Notes under the pieces: generated by a model
The model's database searches: none
Told to the model about the DNA's origin: nothing
What the model saw: only the letters and a program-made list of their open reading frames with translations
Assembly (NCBI GenBank): GCA_037157565.1
Contig: JAZHRO010000019.1
Coordinates: forward strand, 20,151,001-20,215,000
Direction of reading: 5' to 3'
DNA: 64,000 bases
From: Thalassia testudinum
Lineage: Eukaryota > Streptophyta > Magnoliopsida > Alismatales > Hydrocharitaceae
Position numbers and translations under genes: made by a program
In this document: piece after piece, positions 33,978 to 45,893 of the stretch
Position numbering within the stretch: position 1 is the stretch's first letter
Layout of the letters: each line of letters starts with the position of its first letter

Positions 33978-33989
33978 TGGTATCAGAGC
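33978..33989 (+). other. Primer-binding site of element A2
   Basis: TGGTATCAGAGC, initiator-Met-tRNA type, three bases after the LTR end. Confidence 0.9.
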
Positions 33990-34155
33990 AAGGTCGTCCC
34001 TAGAAATGAACCAACTAGCTTGAGAATAACCAATTCACGTGCATGTAACTAGTGTAACCACCACAACGTACCGCTTGACATTTGTTCTGAGTTCTTTTCT
34101 GAAGTCCATTAGAGTTGACTTCTTTTTGTTCTGTATTTCACGTCTCTTTACAGGA

Positions 34156-35400
34156 GATGCCTCACTGTGGAGTTCTTGAGGCGGGCTGCGGGTGTGGCCG
34201 TGGACGAGGTTGGAGGGGCAAGCATGCCGGGCCCAAGGTGCCAGTTGACCCGCCACTTCTCTCGGGCGTTCAGGCCTAGGACCTCGCTCAGTTGATACGA
34301 GATATAGTACGAGAGGAGCTCCACCCGCCTCCACGGGCACCCTTCCCTGGGGACATGGAGGGGGAGTCCTCTGTGGGGCTGAGAGACCGATGCAACACTG
34401 GACGAGGGGGAGGGGGTGGTCCTCCACCACACTTTGGCACTTCTGAGCACAAGCCCTCCCTGCCTAGAGGCGTGCCCGTTCCCCTACTGTAGCTGCACTA
34501 CGAGCTTTTCGGACAGTTCCGGAAGCTGAAGCCCCCTCCTTCAAGGGGGATGAGGACCCGTCTGAGGTAGAGGACTAGCTGGAGCAGATTGAGAAGGTGT
34601 TTGACACCCTTCCCCCTACGGAGTGCCACGTGGCCTTTGCCACGTACCAGCTGGAGAGTGCGGCACACATGTGGTGGAGGGCAGTTAGAGGCCAGGAGAG
34701 GGGAGAGCCGATGTGGGACCAGTTCGTGACCCTCTTCTGCGAGCAGTACTTCCCGCAGACTTGGCAGGACTAGAGGAGGTGGGAGTTCCACACTCTCCGC
34801 CAGGGGACGATGACTGTTAGCGCGTACCGCACGTGCTTCTTGGAGCTGTCATGTTTTGCTGCGACAACTGTAGCTATAAAGGAGGAGTGCCTGTGGAGGT
34901 TCACTGAGGGGCTCCGGCCTGCCATTCGAGGGTATGCCAAACCCCTGAAGCTGCCCACCTTCCTAAGAGTGGTGGAGGCAGCTATGATGTACGAGGAGAC
35001 CAACCTAGCTGCACGAGACACTGACGGCGGATGGAAGAGGCCCTACCAGCCAAAGTACTCACAGGGTCAACGAGAGAGGAGGCACGCAGTGCCTGCGGGA
35101 GAGCTATCTCATTTTGCGAGGCCGTCAGTGGCCTTTGGGGGCCCCCGATAGGGGCCAGCTATCAGCATTGGACCCCCGCTCAGCCGTTAGCAGGGACCTA
35201 CCGAGGGAGGGAACCGAGTCCCCCTCTGCTACCAATGTGGCCAGTCAGGTCACATCAGGAGGGATTGCCCGTCTAGGGCTAGAGCGCAGCAGATGCTCCT
35301 CGCACTGAGCACTGGAGCCGAGCAGGTGATCGTGGTTCCCAGGCGCGTAGGGGAGGACAGCAGTCACGGGGAGGGTACCGGCCAGTGGCTACTCGTCTGA
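34156..35400 (+). pseudogene. Gag of element A2
   Basis: The frame starts at ATG 34156 with a Gly/Arg-rich N-terminus. The gag core at 34570-34980 reads LEQIEKVFDTLPPTECHVA, then AAHMWWRAVRG and FCEQYFPQTWQD, typical of the retrotransposon gag family. The CCHC knuckle (CYQCGQSGHIRRDC) is at about 35229-35270 in a shifted frame. In-frame TAG stops at 34576 and 34771 and frameshifts near 35150 inactivate it. Gag packages the element RNA. Confidence 0.85.
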
Positions 35401-35909
35401 TGCAGAATATGGCTGCTTCTTTTGCACCAAGAGCTGAGGGATGTATCAATGCCCTAACACACAGAGACACCAGGGCATCAGGTTCAGTGGTGGCAGGTAT
35501 GGTTACAGTTTTCGGCAGATTAGTTTACATACTTTTTGATTCCGGCGCCATGTACTCGTTTGTTGCTGCGAGTTTTGCTGTCAATTTGGGACAGGACTGC
35601 GTGTTGTTAGAGGATCCGTTTGTGATCAAAGGTCCAGGTGGTCAGCTGTTTGGAGCTGAGGAGGTCTACACAGATTGTGGGGTTAGTATTGGGGGACACA
35701 GCCTCCCCGCTAACCTGATCATGATACCGATGGAGGATTTTGGTGTGATTCTGGGGATGGATTGGCTGTCCGCTTACCACGCCTTGTGGACTGTTTTGAG
35801 AGGAAGATCGTCTTCTCCATACCGGAGATGCCTTCCTTTGAGTTTCTCGGACAGCCGGTGGATGGAGGTTTCAGGTGCATTTCTGCACTTCAGGCAGCGA
35901 GACTTTTGA
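35385..35909 (+). pseudogene. Aspartic protease of element A2
   Basis: The active-site triad reads ILFDSGAMYSFVA (Asp near 35538). The flap/helix end is VILGMDWLSAYHA near 35740-35775, as in plant gypsy proteases. It would cut the Gag-Pol polyprotein. The frame is open through the domain but is lost just after WLSAYHA, and the rest to 35909 is out of frame. Confidence 0.85.
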
Positions 35910-36003
35910 GCTAGGGGTGTGAGGGCTTTCTAGCCTATGTGGTGGCAGAGCCCAACCCCGTGGCAGACTTTCAGAGCATCCCGGTGGTCAGAGAGTACCC
36001 CAC

Positions 36004-37335
36004 GTGTTTCCAGAGGAGCTGTCAAGACTACCGCTTGAGCGTGAGATCGAGTTTGAGATCTCACTGGTACCGGGGACCAGCCCCATTTCTATGACACCGT
36101 ACCGGATGGCACCACTTGAGCTACGAGAGCTCAAGTCACAGCTGCAGGACCTGTTGGAGAAGGGCTTTGTGAGGCCCAGTGCGTCCCCGTGGGGAGCCCG
36201 ATGTTATTTATGAAGAAGGATGGTACCCTGCGTCTTTGTGTTGACTACAAATAACTGAATAGGATCACCATCAAGAATAGGTATCCTCTACCGAGGATTG
36301 ATGATCTTGACCAGTTACGAGGTGCCACGGTATTCTCCAAGATAGATCTAAAGTTAGGCTACCACCAGTTGAGGATCAGGGAGATCGATGTCTCCAAGAT
36401 AGCTTTCCGCACCCGGTATGGACACTACGAGTTTTTGGTCATGCCGTTTGGGCTGACCAACACCCCTGCTGCCTTCATGGATTTGATGAATCGGGTGTTC
36501 AGACTGTATCTAGATCAGTTTGTGGTGGTATTTATTGATGACGTGCTCACATACTCGCGGGATCAGTCACAGCACGGACAGCACTTGCGAATGGTTCTGG
36601 ACACTTTGAGATAGCGCAGGCTGTATGCCAAATACAACAAGTGCGAGTTTTGGTTGGGATAGGTGACCTTCTTGGGCCATGTGATTTCAGGGGATGGCTT
36701 GGCTATGGATCCAGCCATTGTTGAGGCAGTACTCAGGTGGGAGAGGCCACATACAGTGACAGAGATATGCAGTTTCTTGGGACTGGCAGGTTACTACCGG
36801 TGGTTTATCTCATAGATTGCGTGTCCTATGACTCAGTTGACCTAGAAGGACGTGCCCTTTGCTTGGATAGACGCTTGTGAGGCGTGTTTCCAGGAGTTGA
36901 AGGAGAGGCTGACTTCGGCTCCTGTGCTTACCATCCCAGATAGCAGTGGCGATTTTGTGGTCTACACGGACGCTTCGTTGCAGGGGTTAGGGGGTGTGCT
37001 CATGCAGCGGAGTCACATTGTTGCTTATGCTTCGCGACAATTGAAGCCCCATGAGCATAGCTACCCTACCCATGACTTAGAGCTGGCAGCTGTTGTCTTC
37101 GTGTTGAAGACATGGAGGCACTACCTTTACGGTGAGACCTTTGAGATTTTCATGGATCATAAGAGTCTCAGGTACTTGTTCGATCAGAAGGAGCTTAACA
37201 TGAGATAAAGGCGTTGGTTAGAGCTCCTAAAGGACTATGACTGCAGCATCTCCTACCATCTGAAGAAGGCCAACGTGGTGGCTGATGCCTTGAGTCAGAA
37301 GGAGCTCGCCCACTTGGCCAGTTTACAAGCATAGA
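36004..37335 (+). pseudogene. Reverse transcriptase and RNase H of element A2
   Basis: RT begins with [20 protein letters not shown] and [14 protein letters not shown] one-base shift near 36200 moves the frame, after which [32 protein letters not shown] and the catalytic FIDD (36531-36542) follow. RNase H shows [41 protein letters not shown] and [12 protein letters not shown]. In-frame TAG stops at 36612, 36660, 36813, 36843 and 37332, and TAA at 37206, destroy it. RT copies the RNA; RNase H removes it. Catalytic residues are still present. Confidence 0.9.
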
Positions 37336-38880
37336 GTTGGAGACTTATGGAGGAGTTGGGTAGTTGGCGACCCCTAGGGTTACAGGGGCATTATGGGGCA
37401 GTGACGGTGACACGATAGATGAGACTAGAGTTGTAGACCGTATTATCACAGGGCAGATGATAGATCCGTACCTGCAGTCGTTGCGAGATAGAGTACTGTC
37501 AGGGGACCCATGAGACTTCTCTTTTACAGATGAGGTGCTGCGCATGAGGGGACGTTTGTGCGTTCCTAGGGACAAGGAGTTGTTGAGAGAGCTCTTGACT
37601 GAGGCGCATGGGTCTAGGTTCACCATACATCCCAGAGATGTATCATAATCTAAGACGTGACTTTTGGTGGAGAGGGATGAAGTGGGATGTAGGTGAGTTT
37701 GTGTAGCAGTGTTTGGTGTGCCAGTAGGTGAAGGCCGAGCATCAGAGGCCTGCAAGGCCATTGTAGCCGCTTCTTATGCCAGAGTGGAAGTGGGAGAGCA
37801 TTACCATGGACTTAGTGGTGGGCTTACTCATTACCCAGTGAGGACACGATGCAGTCTAGGTGATTGTAGACAGATTGACGAAGACGACACATTTCTTGCC
37901 AATCCGAGTCACTTTGGGACCAGCACAGTTGGCAGAGAGGTATATTCGTGACATGGTGCATCTGCATGGAGTTCCACATGAAATTGTATCCGATCGGGAT
38001 ACCTATTTTACTTCCTAGTTTTGGATTGAGTTTCAGCAGGCCTTGGGGACACGGTTGAGGTTCAGTACGGCGTACCACCCCCAGACGGAAGGACAGTCAG
38101 AGCGCACGATACAGACACTTGAGGACCTTTTGCACACCTGTGTACTAGACTGGAGGGGCTCTTGGGAGGAGCACTTACCCCTGGCAAAGTTTGCATATAA
38201 TAACAGCTATCACTCGAGTATCGGCATGGCACCCTATGAGGCTCTGTACAGATGGAGGTGTACTGTGCCCTTGAGTTGGGTTGAGGTGGGGACCAAGTGG
38301 GAGGTTGGCCCCAGGCTGATTCGGTAGAGTTAGGAGGTGATAGACCAGATTCACAGACGACTTCGCACTGTCAGGAGCAGATAGAAGAGTTATGCCGATC
38401 GGAAGCGTAGAGAGGTGCAGTTCGAGGTTGGGGATCACGTCTTTCTTCACATTTTTCCCATGAAGGGCCTGCAGTGTTTTGGGGTGAAAGCGAAGCTTGT
38501 GCCAAAGTTTGTGGGGCCCTTTGAGGTCTTGGAGCGGGTAGGATCCGTTGCTTACCGGCTTGCCCTTCCTCCCTGACTTTCTGGTGTGCATGACGTGTTC
38601 CACGTGTCCAACCTCAGGAAGTACGTCGCCGATCCCAGTCATGTTCTGAGCCACGAGAGTGTCGAGGTGGGTGACGACCAAACCTACCCCGAGAGACCAG
38701 TGCAGATACTAGACAGAGCCATCCGGAGTTTGAGACGAAAGTAGGTACCCCTGGTGAAGGTCTTGTGGAGGAGCCAACGGTACAAGGAGGCTACCTAGGA
38801 GCCTGAGGTGGCAATGCGAGAGTGGTACCCGGAGCTTTTTGTGGGTAGGTCTTTTCGGACTGGCTTCGATCCTTTTTAAG
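37336..38880 (+). pseudogene. Integrase of element A2
   Basis: The part to about 37640 is in a shifted frame. From about 37650 one frame runs to 38880. It contains the CLVCQ zinc-finger end, [57 protein letters not shown] and the C-terminal [20 protein letters not shown]. Stops are TAG at 37704, 37725, 38016, 38325, 38331, 38382, 38742 and 38796, plus a few TGA. Catalytic acidic residues before the stops are visible. The related copy at 62874-64000 lacks several of these stops. Confidence 0.9.
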
Positions 38881-38962
38881 TTTGTTATGCATGTATATTT
38901 CCTTTTTCGCACCCTAGCTAGCTCAAGTTTCAGGGATGAAACTTCCTTTAAGTTTGTTATGA

Positions 38963-41900
38963 TGTAAAGACCTGTTCTGTTCTGAGCCTTTTAAGACGTC
39001 TAGACTGTCAATCAGACGTCTGGACCCCTTCCCAAACGTCTGAAAATTGAAAATTTTGTACGCATACTCGCGTCTGCACGCTGGCTGCGCTCAGACAAAC
39101 TCCTTTCTTTCTCTCCCTTCTCTCCCCCACCGGAACCCTAGCGCACTCCCTATATAACCCCTCTCCCCCTTTCCTCTCTTCCCTACTCTACCACAACCAC
39201 CTTCCTTCCTCTCCACTACAGCGAGAGGGGTGAGCGTGAGAGAGGGCGTGAGAGCGAGCGATGAGGAGGAGAGGCGACGTGAAGAGAGGAGGAAGAGCTT
39301 GAGTTCGCGAGCTTGTGGGAGCTCGCTAGAGGATGCACCGCCGGAGCGACGCGTGCGAGAGGAGGAGCGCGTCGGGGGAGACGTTCCCGACACTTTGCTA
39401 CAGCCGGAGCTGCAGACGAGGAGGAAAGGCCGCGGCTACGGGTGGCGAGAGGAGTAGGAGGTCGGTCTGGTTCTGGGATTTTCCTAGAATCAGACGTCTG
39501 GCATGCCATCCAGACGACGTGTTGGACATCTGGTGACAACACCGAACGTTCGAAAGTAGTGTTTCGCGAAGGTACGTTCCTCTTGCGGTTACGGCCATGC
39601 AAGCCGCACCACAAAGCCAATCTGTATGGCTAAAAGTGGGTGATTCGCCTATCGCGTGCAGGGATAGCTTCAGGAAGGCGCGGGGCATGCCCTCCCATGC
39701 GTTTCGGACGTTTGGACAGCTTACTAGATGACCGGAAGTACTCCCAGACGGCTGGAGAAGAGGTCGGATGTCTGGAGCTGGGTCAAGACGGTCAACTAGG
39801 GGTTCTGGATGTCTGAAGTTGACATAGGAACCTGAGGTAAGACTCTGGTTACTTTTAAGACGTCTGGACCTTGTGCCAGACGTCTGATTTAGGTCTGCAA
39901 TTCTGTTTTTAACCCGTTTAGGGTTCGTCTGAGGTCCGTTTTACGCAAACAAGATATCGGTAGATTCCTTGCGAGTTCCTCTACTTGTTAGAAGACCTTT
40001 TATACTATTTTGAACATTCCGTTGTGTTATATTCCTTGGTATAGGATTTCGATCTGTTAGATGTTAGGAGCCTACAGAGGCTCGTGAACCTGCCGTTCGA
40101 GCCCCCAGTACTCCCCGATTGTCTAGTAGAGTGGTTTTCTCCTATTTTAATGATAAAACCTGAATGCATATGTGAAATTGGATAACTAGAAACCTAGGAC
40201 GTGGCATGAATCCTAGGATAAGAAGTGCTTGCACTGTTTGTATGCGTGTTTGAGATTGCAGTCATAAAGGAATGAGTAGAAATGTAAATAACTGCCTGTT
40301 AATAAATACGAGCTACCTATGCAATATGAAATGCCTGTGCTAGTTAGCAGTACTTGTGATATAACTTGTTCATATGTTAATTATGGAAATACGAGCTGCA
40401 TGTGTATAATATGAGAATGGAAATGTGAATGATGAAACTTGGTATGGAACAACATGGTGAATACGAGCATGTACCATACAGGGAATTAGGAGTAGAGCTC
40501 CTGTGGATGAATGGAAAGGTCTGGACATGTGAGTGGGAAGTGTGTTGGCCCTTGAGTACTTGGTACCAAGGTGGGAGCGACTGTCCCCTTTTAGTGTATA
40601 GCAGAGCTAGCCACCCTTGGGTTGAGACCCAGGGTTAGGAATGGCCACTCTACACTGACTCCTGTTGGCCCTCGCGTACACAGTACCGAGGAGAGCTATT
40701 AGTGTAGGGAGGGAGCTAGCCTCCCCACGGGGCCCAGGGTTAAGTTAGTCAACCTACACCGACTTTTTTTTTGACCCTCTGGGCAAACCAGGGTAGTAAG
40801 ACGAGAGTGCGCGGACTATGGAGGGGCGAGACCCTTGTTTGGTTCTGAGGGGCTGGACCCTTATTGCTGAGAGGGTTAGGCTCTATACTATTCCGTGCTG
40901 TACTTTGGGCATACCCGCTAGTGGAAACGATTGATCGCATGCCAGTGTGGGGTAGCTGATGAGTGGCTACTCATCATGGCTAAAAGGCCAAAATTAAGCT
41001 AGACATTAAGCAAAACAATATCAAATTAACATATAAAAAGGGTTAAGTGTGGGAATTAATGAAAAGACCTAAAACTTTTAATGTGTGTTAAAACCTCCTA
41101 ATTACGTCACAAAAATGAGATATTCTGAAAACTAAAGAACAAATGATGATCCATGCATCAATTGAACACATAAACAAGTTTGAAAAGACAAATCAGAAGT
41201 AAAATCAATGTCTTAAATGTTCAATTAAGCACATGTAAAAATTTGAAAGCAATTGGACATCATTTAGGCTTAGAAATGAATAGATTACAATTAGGTCCTT
41301 CATGCATTACATTTCTACCCTTCAAAACTCCTTCTTGGACCTTTTTGCAAGCTGCAGGGACCCTTCTGTATGACTACAAGGCCCTTCCAGTTATAGTTCT
41401 TTTCACTTTTGGACCTGCACGCTATCCTTCTACCCCTTCGTTCAAGGGTCTTCCTGCAAGTTTTCCCTCATTTCAGAGAGAAGCCTGTGTTCTTTACGCG
41501 CACTGTAGCGCGCGAAGAACACGGCTATTCTCGGCCGTCCATCGCACCTTTGATCTTGATCTGCGGCTGGAATAAAATGGAACCTTCACGCGATTCGGTG
41601 CGTGCGTTCACCTCTCTTCCCAGATCACATCTGACGGTCAGATCTCTCTCTTGACTCGCCGCGCACTCTACCCATCTCATCCTCACCACCGGCTTGAATT
41701 TGATTATCCTCACCCTTGCGGTGATTCCAATCACTGAGCTGCTACTTAAGCACCGCAGTGGTGTCGTGCGCAAAGGATCGCTCCCTCCTACATCTCTTAG
41801 CGATCAGTTCGTCCACTCTAGTCTCTCCTCCTCATCTAGCCCCTGATTTCACAGCCACCGGCTGTGGAATCATCGCCTGCTCTCGACCCTCCTCGTCGCT

Positions 41901-44900
41901 AAGGACCTCGTAGCACCTGAGGACGACCCTGGAGTCTCACTAGCAGATTCTTCCCTCCTCTGGAGTCACCCTCCTCCTTTCTTCCTCCTTAGCCGCCGGC
42001 TAAGGACCCGTAGGTCCCATTCTTCCTTTTAGTTTAGGTTTTTAATTCTGCACAAGTAGTGTTAGATTTAGTTTGCAGTAGTTTAGAATAGATTTAGTTT
42101 TAATTGTTAGTGTTTAATGTTAGCTGTAGTTAGATTAGTCTTAGGAGTAGAATTAGTATTAGATCCCCTCCCTTACCTCCTCTGATCAGTCCAGATCAGA
42201 GGGGAAGAATCATCTGTTCATTGTTCAATTTATCTCCCTCTTCATGTTTTGTTTTTCCATCATCCAAATTCTGATTCTTGTTTTCCTTTTAACGACGAAA
42301 TTTTCATCAATCACCCACTCACCCAGACCCAATTTCAGATCTGATGGTGTACTGCCTCAGATCTGAAAGTGGCGTCACAAGCACCATTTGGGGCTTCTCA
42401 CTCACCCCATCTGTTTCACAAAAGCCCCTCTATTTTAAATGGATTGTCTCAGTTTGTTAGAGCACTTTTGATTTGGATTTTAAAGGATTTTTACTCTTTG
42501 AAATGTTTTGACAGATCTGACAAATTGAAGGGATTTTTGGTTTTCATTGTAGGCAAGGATTCTGAGAAGCTCTCTGGTGACAGAGAGCCAATCAGAAGAG
42601 CCTCTCATGATTCTGTGTATGCTTTGTTTTGAATGCATTCGCCAGCTTCCATGAATTTTCCTTAATGCATTCTTAAGTTTTGTCTGCTATTTCAGAACTG
42701 CCATACACTATTTGTGTTGATGATCATTTCTGTATGGTGATTCTCTAACCTAAGGAGTTTTCCATACTCCTTAAGGTTGCAAGAAACTGGGATTGTATGT
42801 TGTTGGTTTTAATTGATTGAGTTAAGTCTTCCTTCATGCTGTCTATGGCATTAGGAAGACTAACTCAATGCCATTTGCTGTTTTGATCTAAAATGATGCT
42901 TCTGATAAGGTTTTTCCTTGTGGGTATTTGAACTGAATTCTTATGAGATTTTCGTGGGATTTAAACCCCTATCAGATTTGGATTTCAACTCTTTAATGTT
43001 TAGTTTGTTTTGAATTTTATCTTACTCCCAGTTACACAGCAACATGCTGCATCTAGCAGCTACATTCCCCTCTTCTCTAAATTTTCCTCTCATCTGTTGA
43101 ATACATCCCTCTCTTCAAGTGGACTAACTGCAGCAGCAGTTAGCCCATTTGACAGTGACTTAAGCCACTGCTAATGCTAAACAAAACACCCTGAACAGCA
43201 CACCTTCTCATCCCTCTCCATCTTCTCTGACAGTAGCTTAGCTGCTGTTTAAATTGAAATCAAAACTTAATTAACCCTTCTTCCCTCATTTCCTAACTTC
43301 CTACTAAAACCTAATTATACATACTTATTTTAAAACTGTAAATATACCTATCCATAGTATTATAACTATAACATATAGCCTAATTATGTAAGTAAGATAC
43401 ATAGTTATACTGTAAATATGTATAAAACCTGTACATAAATCCATATACATATGTAATCTATGTAAATATATGTATATATACTAAACTATTATGTATGTAT
43501 CTACTTAATAATGTATATATATATAAACAGATCCCTATTTACATATTTAATAGCTAAATTATAGAGTAACTTAGCTAAATTAATAATTTAGAGCTATAAT
43601 TAAATTAAATAAATCTATAAACTTAGGATAATATATATAGTAAGTAATTTAAGCTAATTAAAGTGTATTTATACCTAGTACAGCTTACTGTAACTTAGTT
43701 TTAATTATAAACTACACAGAATTGCTATTTTAGCCTAAATAAAACATAAATAAATTCGTAAAAATACAATAAAAATATGTATTAAATACTTAAGTATGTA
43801 AATTGAAACTTTTTAAGGTCAATTAGACCATTTACTAATTATTTTATAAGTAATTAACTATTTAATCACCTAAATCCACCTGTATAATCAGCATAGTTTA
43901 ACGAATTTATTTGTATAGTAAATATATTTAAAATTCAAAATTAATAAATCAACTATGTAGTATTATGTAAATATTTTATTTACCATATTTTATTTTATTT
44001 TTTTTAATAATTTATGGCCCCCAAATCGAGGACCAAAAACGTGCCCAGAAGCAGCTGCGGCTAACTTCTAGCGCACAATGTGGCGCTGGAATAGCGCCAC
44101 ATCGTGCACTGCAAGTCAGACGCAGCGCCATATAAGTTAATTATGCTATAGGTTACGCAGTCGTCACGGCGCCGGGCGCCCGAAACGCGATCCTCTTATG
44201 CGACCCGATTACCCATTGAACTCTGGTTTGACTACTCTGTCTGATTTGCGATAAATGTGTGATGTGTGTTTGGGGCCGGGGGCCCGAGCGTAGGGGACTT
44301 GTTGTGGCGCATGGCTGAGGCCTAAGCGCTTAGTATGGAAACGTAATTAAGCCACCTAATCAAAGATTAGGGCGTGCCTAGTAGAGGTCAGGTCCCACCC
44401 TCTGGGTGCAGCGTATCCCTCGAAAAGCGCGCCCGCAAATTAAACAAATTTTAAACTAAATAATAAAAAGCTAATGACGGTTGCTTAATCCCCTTCGCTG
44501 CAGCACTTGGAAACTCTGTTAAGGCCGAAACATAATGCAAAAACAGAAGAGAAGAAGAAACGTCGCTATAGCCCATTACATTTGTATAAATAAACCCACA
44601 TAATTACTAACAGAATAAAATGACACTATAAACGTCGCTAAAGACCTCAGTTTGCTTCTTTAGGTTGTATAGTGTTTTCTGAGATTTAGCGACGCTTATA
44701 TCTGTCACTGAAACTGCTGTATATGTTACTATAAATAACAAACTGATAAGTTAAGTCTCTATACCATTGCATCCTAAGGTATTATATACTATCATGATTA
44801 GTACTAATAGGATAACTTGTAAATACATAGTTTAGAGTATAATAATAGATTGTTTGATGCTTGTTCATAGTTAGTATTTTTGCAAGCATTTCTTAGTAAA

Positions 44901-45893
44901 TAGGTAAATAAAACACACATTCATTCATTCTTTAATAAGATGTAAAGTTTCATTTTGGAATTAGAGGATAATTTTGAGATCAAAGAGTGATTGAATTAAA
45001 TTCAATAAATTGCCTCCCAGTGAACGACCTGGAACAAAACCAGTAAAAATTAGATAAATAAGCAAATGATAATAATGGTTGTAATGACTGGTACTCACCC
45101 ATATTCACCACTATACGACATTCTTAATGTTATATTATACACCCTATACTACAACGACATGAACATAACAATAATCATTTTTCATCATCATACAACCATG
45201 TTATATGTCATCAGTAGCTACCTATGCGTTTATCGTACGTGCCGTAGTCACCGCTACATCTAGACAGTGACCCTAGGGTGGTTGACTGGGTGTAGGATTA
45301 CCGCGAGGAACCCTCCTAGCTAGGAGAGCACCACGTGTGCCTTCTACTCTTCGGAAAAGATTGCAATCAAGATCGTTCCAATGAGGAACATGCGAGATCT
45401 GAAAAGTAAACCAATGGGTGAAAAGGAATGACTTATAAAATAAAGTAATTGGAAAAGATAAATTACCTGTTAGCTTCTACTGCTCTAGTTAGTTTAGTTA
45501 CCACTCTACTCAGCATTCGCTGACTCCGTTTTTCCTGTACCCCTTTACAGGTCTAGGAGTTGAGTAGCCCGAGTCGCCAGCTGCAGAGGATGCTGGGCCA
45601 ATCGAGCCCAGTAGTAGTTTCCTATTGTTGTACTTCTGTTTTGTTAGTGAGTTCAGACTGTTGTTACCGTTTCTGTTTCTGTACTTTGTTTCCGCTTTAC
45701 TGTTGTGGTGGTATATGTACTATTAGCAGCTTTTACTTTACTTCTATACTCTTTTACTGTTAGTTACTTAGCATAGTGAATGTGGTTTACTTTCCTACTT
45801 TTTGGTTATTTCTTGTTGGACGACTGGGTCTTGGGATTAGTCGAGTCGAGCCAATCTCGTGTCCTACAGGGATTTGAAAACCGGGTCGTAACA
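38963..45893 (+). repeat. 3' LTR of element A2, split by an insertion
   Basis: Parts 38963-40956 and 45219-45893 add up to 2669 bp, matching the 5' LTR (2663 bp). The reading is continuous when the insertion and one GTAGC copy are removed. Confidence 0.95.
40957..45213. mobile_element. 4.26-kb solo LTR (OTA-type), nested in the A2 3' LTR
   Basis: TGATGAGTGG...TGTCATCA, with GTAGC on both sides (40952-40956 and 45214-45218). TG/CA ends and a 5-bp duplication point to an LTR; no second terminal copy or coding domain exists inside, so it is best read as a solo LTR. The word CCTCCCAGTGAACGACC near 45013 parallels the OTA LTR motif of element C. Sub-regions: TA-poor promoter-like DNA 41300-42010, CT-rich leader-like DNA, an AT-rich core 43300-44010, then a GC-rich block 44030-44440. 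The ORFs here have no domains. Confidence 0.8.

Larger units (their letters stand above)
31312..45893 (+). mobile_element. Element A2: Tekay/Del-like gypsy element, family A, with nested insertion
   Basis: 5' LTR 31312-33974, PBS 33978-33989, interior to 38962, 3' LTR 38963-45893 split by a 4.26-kb insertion. TTGGG at 31307-31311 and 45894-45898 is a perfect 5-bp target duplication, proving both ends. Domain order is gag, protease, RT, RNase H, integrase, as in Ty3/gypsy. The integrase C-terminal end ([13 protein letters not shown]) suggests the chromovirus side (Tekay/Del). LTRs differ at roughly 9% of positions by eye, mainly transitions. Confidence 0.95.

Noticed and set aside
34035..35021. 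Minus-strand ORFs over the A2 gag region
   Set aside because: They are antisense shadows of gag, which has clear family motifs on the plus strand.
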